Below are positions 59,601 through 64,000 of a stretch of DNA of 64,000 nt, piece after piece. Each line of letters opens with the position of its first letter. Within the stretch, counting starts at the first letter, position 1. Below the pieces are notes generated by a model. It was not told where the DNA came from, searched no databases, and was given only the letters and a program-made list of their open reading frames with translations. The DNA comes from Vitrella brassicaformis (Eukaryota > Sar > Vitrellaceae). The stretch spans positions 1 to 64,000 of the forward strand of contig CDMY01000319.1 in assembly GCA_001179505.1 (NCBI GenBank), written 5' to 3'. Both the position numbers and the translations under genes were made by a program.

Positions 59601-60392
59601 TGGTCAGGTTTGCCGTGCGCAAGCCGGGTGGCGGCCCGCTCGAGAACCCGCCGCCACTAACTGTGTTCGACCAAGGTAAGGTACACACAAACATATTCAC
59701 ATAACAGATAGACATTAGACATATCGACTTATCTTGGCCCCCACTGCACTGAGCAAATGCATCCAGCTGATCTGCTCATCTCTCTGTGCTGTGCTGTGCT
59801 GTGCTGTGCTGTGTGTGTCCTGTCTGTGCAGGTGTGACGGACAGCCACAATTATGCCTTCTACGGCTGCCACCAATTCGTCACTCAAGGCATGGATGCAT
59901 CCATGGCAGTGATGGCACGACACACATACCTCCTCACCTGTCATGCGTGGCTGACAGGCACCGTGACGCCGACCAAGTATGAGGTGTACGGTCAGTCCGC
60001 CAACTGGGACGCCACAAAGAAGGTCGGCGTCGATGGCCTCTGCCGCATCACCATGCAACTCAGCATACTGTACCAAAACTGGAGCGGTACACACGCACAG
60101 CTCTCACACGCACAGCTATCATATGGGATGGGCATGCCCTCACGCACAGAAAGGGAGACATCTTCTCAAGAGGGGAGACGTGGAATGGTGGCGTCTGTGT
60201 GTTCTGCCACAGGTCCCGTTCGTGTGCCAGCGCCGGTCAAGTACGCCGAGACGTAAGGACAAATGGACTTCAAGTCCAGTGGGGCCGTCACGGATGCGTA
60301 TGTGGACCCTCAGGTGTGCGCTCAAGGTCACAGAAGCGCTGGACAACCAGGTGCCATCAGACCAGCTGTCCACCAAGCTGTGGTTCTTGTGA
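55715..60392 (+). CDS. PIWI/Argonaute protein, apparently slicer-inactive; interrupted reading frame
   Basis: A small-RNA-binding Argonaute in roughly seventeen exons. N-domain and L1: MAVVPAALLVPQPVARPLDR, GRPLFCNIGVELEAQTN and GGALLYQGTNLFVKV. PAZ region: VDCMHRIIHMNTLRDVLDER, KLYTITELVFGEPG, VSYAQYFQNTYGINLAKGQA. L2: GMDESIRSNFDLNNQIANRC. The MID region is partly in the 300-N gap; after it come LLIYPPVLNMG, DPIMVVFILPENKTQAKQVY, VSGNRWNSALPKLVAQIACK and LGGAAWALN. PIWI: STMVIGVDCKKAKGK (first catalytic Asp kept), SRFIIYRGGLGERQ (Gly where the second Asp belongs), HAWLTGTVTPTKYEV, PVRVPAPVKYAE (Glu where the catalytic His belongs) and a normal aromatic-Leu end. PAZ features suggest the PIWI rather than AGO clade. 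A missing base at 57073-57076 and TAG at 59200-59202 interrupt the frame. Confidence 0.85.
57981..58280. other. Assembly gap (300 N) inside the Argonaute gene
   Basis: Exactly 300 undetermined bases between the codons for NNTAQE and a (CT)n-TG-rich intron end (58300-58337). Part of the MID domain is therefore not visible. The right flank is low complexity. Confidence 0.99.
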
Positions 60393-60671
60393 GCAGACCT
60401 GTCGCAATAGAGGAGGGAGGGAGGGAGGGAGTTCATTTCAGTTGTCGATAGATAGCTATGGATGACGATCAAGTGATGCGCGCGTGAATGGTGGAGGTGT
60501 GTTGCATGTCGGCCAATCTTTCCTCAATCGATTCATTTGTCGACTCTTTTAAATCGTCTCATCCATCCATTTGTCCATCCACACTCACTCACCCACTCAC
60601 ACGAATGAATGCACAGACACGTCAGTCGGTAGTCAGCATCAGAGTCAGTGTCATCCGTCTCTCTACTGTGG
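60393..60671. other. Short spacer and duplication end
   Basis: Contains the 3' flank of the PIWI gene, GAGG tetranucleotides (60412-60432) and CACT units (60583-60602). From about 60600 it is part of arm B of the inverted duplication. Confidence 0.5.
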
Positions 60672-62996
60672 CTACTCGCGTGTGTGGGTGCGGTTGATGC
60701 ACGAAGCGCACACGTCCAGCAGCGAGGCCATGGCTGGTGGACAAGGCTGGCTGTCGCTGGGGTGAGGTGTTGGTCTGATCCCGCATCGCCGCCGCGCCTC
60801 GTCTTGCCTCGCTCGCAGCGACAGCCTCACATGGTCGAAGACATTGATGTGCTGACAGATACACACACACGCCACACACCATTCTCTTTCCCTGTGTCGG
60901 TGTGGTGTGGTTGGGTCGACAGGCTTATACGTACCTCGTTCCTGGCGTGTTGGATCGTTTCGTGGACCCAGTTCTCTGCGGCCACCTGCAGATGCCAGAG
61001 GGCGTCCAGGCCGGGCTGCGCGTTGAGGTCAGGCAGCCTGGTGCCCATCACGGTGACCTTCAGGCTGACACACACACACACACACATGTACACGGCGATA
61101 ATGCATGCGTCTTTGTGGTGTGTCTTATGTGGGCTGACTGTGCGATCACACACTGCTCATACACCTGCACACACACACAGAAAGCCACACACACATATAC
61201 ACACACATGAGCTGTCTGTCTATGTTTGTGTGTGACTGACTGACAGACTCACGTGGTACGGAAACCGTTGAGGCGCTCCTCTGTAGCCGCCCTGCTCGCC
61301 CGCCTCGCCATTTCTGCCGCTGTTGGTGCCGCTGTTGGTGGTGGTGGTGTCATGTGCACAGGGGGCAGGTGTGTGTGTCTGGTGGTGTGTGTGGTTGGGC
61401 GGGCATGATGCGGCGGCGTGGCTGCTCGACTGGCTGAAGGCACTGACGAAGGAATCCAAATGGTCCCGTTCGACAGGCAGCAGGACGTCGTTGTAGTGGA
61501 GCAGGAGGTGGGACGACAGCGCGAGCAGGTCATGGACGGCACTGGCCGACACGGCGCCCATCTGACGCATGGCTGCCTCGCGCTGCCCGATCTCCACCAT
61601 CAGCTGTTGGGACTGGATGTGGCTCGGGTCGTGCATGGCGTGTGGCTGTGGCTGTGGCTGCACCTCTCCCTCTCCCTCCCCTCCCTCCCCACAGCTGTTG
61701 ATGTTGTCAGCGGTGCGGCGTCTCTGGTTGTAGTAGGTGCGTGCCGCATTGACGAGCCAGTCGGGTGTGTTGGACAAGTACATCTCACTCAGACGACAGG
61801 CGACCACCCAAAGCCCCCTGCACACACACAGAGACAACAGACGGGGAGAGAGGGGCAGTGAATGGATGGCGTTGCACGTGTATGTCTCTGTGTGTGTGTT
61901 GTGTACGTGTGCATCGGTGCTTGCGTACAGATGTGCCGCACACGATGCGATTTTTTCCTTCTTGAGTGGCCACGTCACCTTCGTACACTCTGCACACACA
62001 CACACACACACAGATTCATTCAACCATCTGTGTGGTGTATATGAAATACCAGGCGCCAGCAGCGATCTGTTTGCTATGAACTTGAGCACGCCGAGCTCCG
62101 CTCGCCCCAACTCCAACGTCGAGCCAGACTGGTACGCTGGCACCTGATGACACACTCATCACACCATCACGATACACACGTACTCGTGTGAGCCGTTCCC
62201 CCGTCTCCACGATCGTGTGTGTGTCAGGTGACCTCGCCCTCGGTGTCTTGCTCGAAGAGTTTGGCGATGGCTGTCTGGACTTGAGCCTCGGGCAACGACG
62301 ACAAGAACTCCTGCACCGTTGTCATCTTGTTGTGCTGCTGCTGCTGCTGGTTGCTGCGGCCGGCGACACTCTGGGGCGGGCGGCCGCGCTTCTTGGGCTG
62401 GGCGTGGCTCGTGTTGGTGCTGATGTGTGTGCCTATGTCGGTGTGCGATGGGTGTGCCGGTGGGTGGAGGTCATGGCTGCTGATGGTGGTGAGCACACCC
62501 TTGTCATCGTCGTCGCTGCTGCTGTCGGCCTCCATCCCACGATTCATCCAGACCTCCTGCACACAGAAGAGACAGACACACCGAGACACGCAGAGACAAT
62601 CAATCAATCAATCATCCATTCGTTGCCTGCCTGTGTGTCTGTGTGTCTGTCTGTCTGCATGTAGGTACCTTCTCCAAGTCATGCAGCATGCTGTCAAAAT
62701 CCTTTACTACGGCCGTAGCCTTTCGCTCAGTGACCATGTCAGTGACTCGCGGAAGCATCTCTATCACTGTCGTCACTCAAGATGAAGAGCTGTCTATCGG
62801 CGGCCGATGATCGACTGACTCGCGAAGCAAATAGTATATGCGTATAAGCAAACGATCGGCCGATCGAAATACAAATGATCATGAACAGAACCGTTAATTC
62901 ACACGAAGAGCCAGTGTGCACAACGATAATCATGTCTGCCTCTTGCATTCACACAACGCGCAGCTTATTACTCAATCAGGCATCACTCACTGTCCC
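60600..62996 (-). repeat. Arm B of the inverted segmental duplication (uninterrupted)
   Basis: The reverse complement matches 10321-10533 and 12543-14590 across exons, introns and flanks. It lacks the retroelement and has about 165 bp in its place (62656-62820), including exon 1 of the AT-hook gene. Confidence 0.85.
60672..62758 (-). CDS. AT-hook protein, arm B (intact copy)
   Basis: Exons in phase: 62758-62669, 62556-62233, 62143-62050, 61989-61929, 61817-61253, 61164-61154 (11 nt), 61064-60935 and 60851-60672, giving 484 codons. Exon 1 encodes MLPRVTDMVTERKATAVVKD and FDSMLHDLEK. Exon 2 has an acidic run (SSSDDDDKG), the AT-hook core KKRGRPPQSVAG, a Gln run and the helix TVQEFLSSLPEAQVQTAIAK. 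Later exons encode ECTKVTWPLKKEKIASCAA, LGLWVVACRLSEMYLSNTPD, a helical region (MVEIGQREAAMRQM, DLLALSSHLLLHY, RDHLDSFVSAFS) and RLPDLNAQPGLDALWHLQ. An AT-hook binds AT-rich DNA minor groove; a chromatin or transcription role is inferred. An indel makes this copy end at RTHTRE-stop (60672), earlier than arm A. Confidence 0.7.
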
Positions 62997-63085
62997 CTCA
63001 GACTATGCACACGCACGGGCAGTTGTGAATTGTGCCTGCGAGGAAAAGGCAGGGAAGGAAAGAGACAGGAAGAGTTTTCGGTGAC

Positions 63086-64000
63086 TCACAGAAAGCTCTC
63101 GCTCGGTTTGCCCATCAGGGTGGCGGGAGCTCCCTTAGCGACACTTGTCTCCTCCGCCTCATCCAGCGGGTTGGACTGTGCACGTAAAGCGATCAGATGC
63201 TGAGACTCTCTTCGCACGTCACTTGATTGCCCTCTCGAAGCGAGTGTCATCGCCTCGGTGGCTTTGCTCTTCGTCTCATGAACAGCTGGCAGGACAGCTC
63301 TGCCCTCCCCAACGTCAGTGGAAAGCTCAATGGGGAGCGAAATAGGAAACGAATCTGAGGAAAAGTCACGTTTCCCCATCATGTTGCGTCTTGTGGGTGT
63401 TGTTATGCGTGATTACCTGACCTTCGTGCCTCCAGTGATGGGCAGCCACACCGGCATTCTGTGCCATGCCAAAGTCCTCCAGTCCTCCTCCACTACTCGT
63501 ATCACACTTCGCGAGAGCGTCAGGGCCTGAAGCATGAAGACAGGAAGATTGGCCGAGCCGCAGGATGTGTTTTCTTCTGTTTACCGCCGCCATGGTTGAC
63601 GATGGGGAAAATTTGATTGAAGCGCAGCATCAGAAGCAGGAAGAATATCACCCAAAAAGAGAAATGCCATATCCAATACATATCGGGACTGACATCAGAC
63701 ATACACATCCACAGATCCGTTCCAGGCAGGTCGTCTCCGTCTCCACCCCTGCTATTGCTTACGTCGGTATGCCGTAGACAGACAGGTAAAAAAGAAAGCC
63801 ACATCCCCATATGATGGCCAAGCTTATCGTCGCCCTGATAATGTACCGGCAAGAAAACCAGCACACTGTGGTCCATGACCGCTTGTGTTATTGCGACGTA
63901 CCACAGCCAGTGATATTCGAGTGACGGCCCAACCCCTGGGAGGGCGTAGTCAACCTGAAGAGTCAGCCACGTTGCAGAAAGATCAGCCACGTCAGTAGAG
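63086..64000 (-). CDS. Membrane protein, partial
   Basis: The gene enters from the right edge. Its visible part has hydrophobic stretches YHWLWYVAITQAVMDHSVLV, WLSFLPVCL and MYWIWHFSFWVIFFLLLMLR, then NHGG at a donor near 63585. The next exon (63526-63417) joins in phase as ALTLSRSVIRVVEEDWRTLA and MPVWLPITGGTKV. The following stretch to about 63086 is open and polar (SDSFPISLPIELSTDVGEGR ... GKPSESFL-stop), but its junction was not resolved. Stop-free introns may lie in the first part, for example from GTACATTATCAG near 63848. No family is recognised. Confidence 0.45.

Overview
The window is nuclear DNA from a eukaryote, most likely a photosynthetic alveolate. The best fit is a chromerid such as Vitrella brassicaformis, which is an inference from content and not a database result. 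Genes are GC-rich and packed on both strands. Most have many short GT-AG introns whose 3' ends are often (TG)n-CAG. Two genes carry N-termini of the red-lineage secondary-plastid type (signal peptide followed directly by Phe). Others encode mitochondrial, endomembrane, RNA-decay and small-RNA functions. Gene models below were assembled by eye from splice sites and reading-phase agreement. Each coordinate pair spans exons plus introns.

Layout. 1-6.4 kb: the end of an unknown gene, an SRR1-like gene (-), an ankyrin-repeat gene (+) and a secreted-type unknown (+). 7.1-10.2 kb: mitochondrial succinyl-CoA ligase alpha (-) and a single-exon F-box-like gene (+). 10.3-14.6 kb: one arm of an inverted duplication, carrying a 5'-truncated non-LTR retroelement that has replaced exon 1 of an AT-hook gene. 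14.8-20.0 kb: a divergent pair, an LRR protein resembling LRRC49 (-) and an unknown with an RRM-like tail (+). 20.0-29.9 kb: a vacuolar sorting receptor (-), small doubtful genes and a PP1 phosphatase (-), separated by repeats. 29.9-33.2 kb: repeat-rich with no gene seen. 33.2-36.7 kb: a divergent pair, an unknown with duplicated exons (-) and proteasome alpha-5 (+). 38.0-43.4 kb: a long gene joining an EST1/SMG7-type helical-repeat region to a Regnase-type NYN nuclease domain (-). 44.2-50.8 kb: a long unknown (-), then a divergent pair of plastid-type genes, an Fe/Mn superoxide dismutase with a thylakoid Tat-like signal (-) and a pfkB sugar kinase (+). 51.1-55.2 kb: a DUF4485 coiled-coil protein (-) and a membrane protein (-). 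55.7-60.4 kb: a PIWI/Argonaute gene (+) with a sequencing gap, an apparent frameshift, an in-frame stop and lost catalytic residues. 60.6-63.0 kb: the second, intact arm of the inverted duplication (-). 63.1-64.0 kb: a partial membrane protein (-).

The genes do not form one pathway. The strongest candidate for something new is the SMG7-NYN protein, whose architecture parallels the metazoan nonsense-mediated-decay endonuclease SMG6 but with a different nuclease fold. Other points of interest are the lumen-type SOD, the slicer-dead PIWI protein, and the duplication that shows a retroelement removing a first exon.
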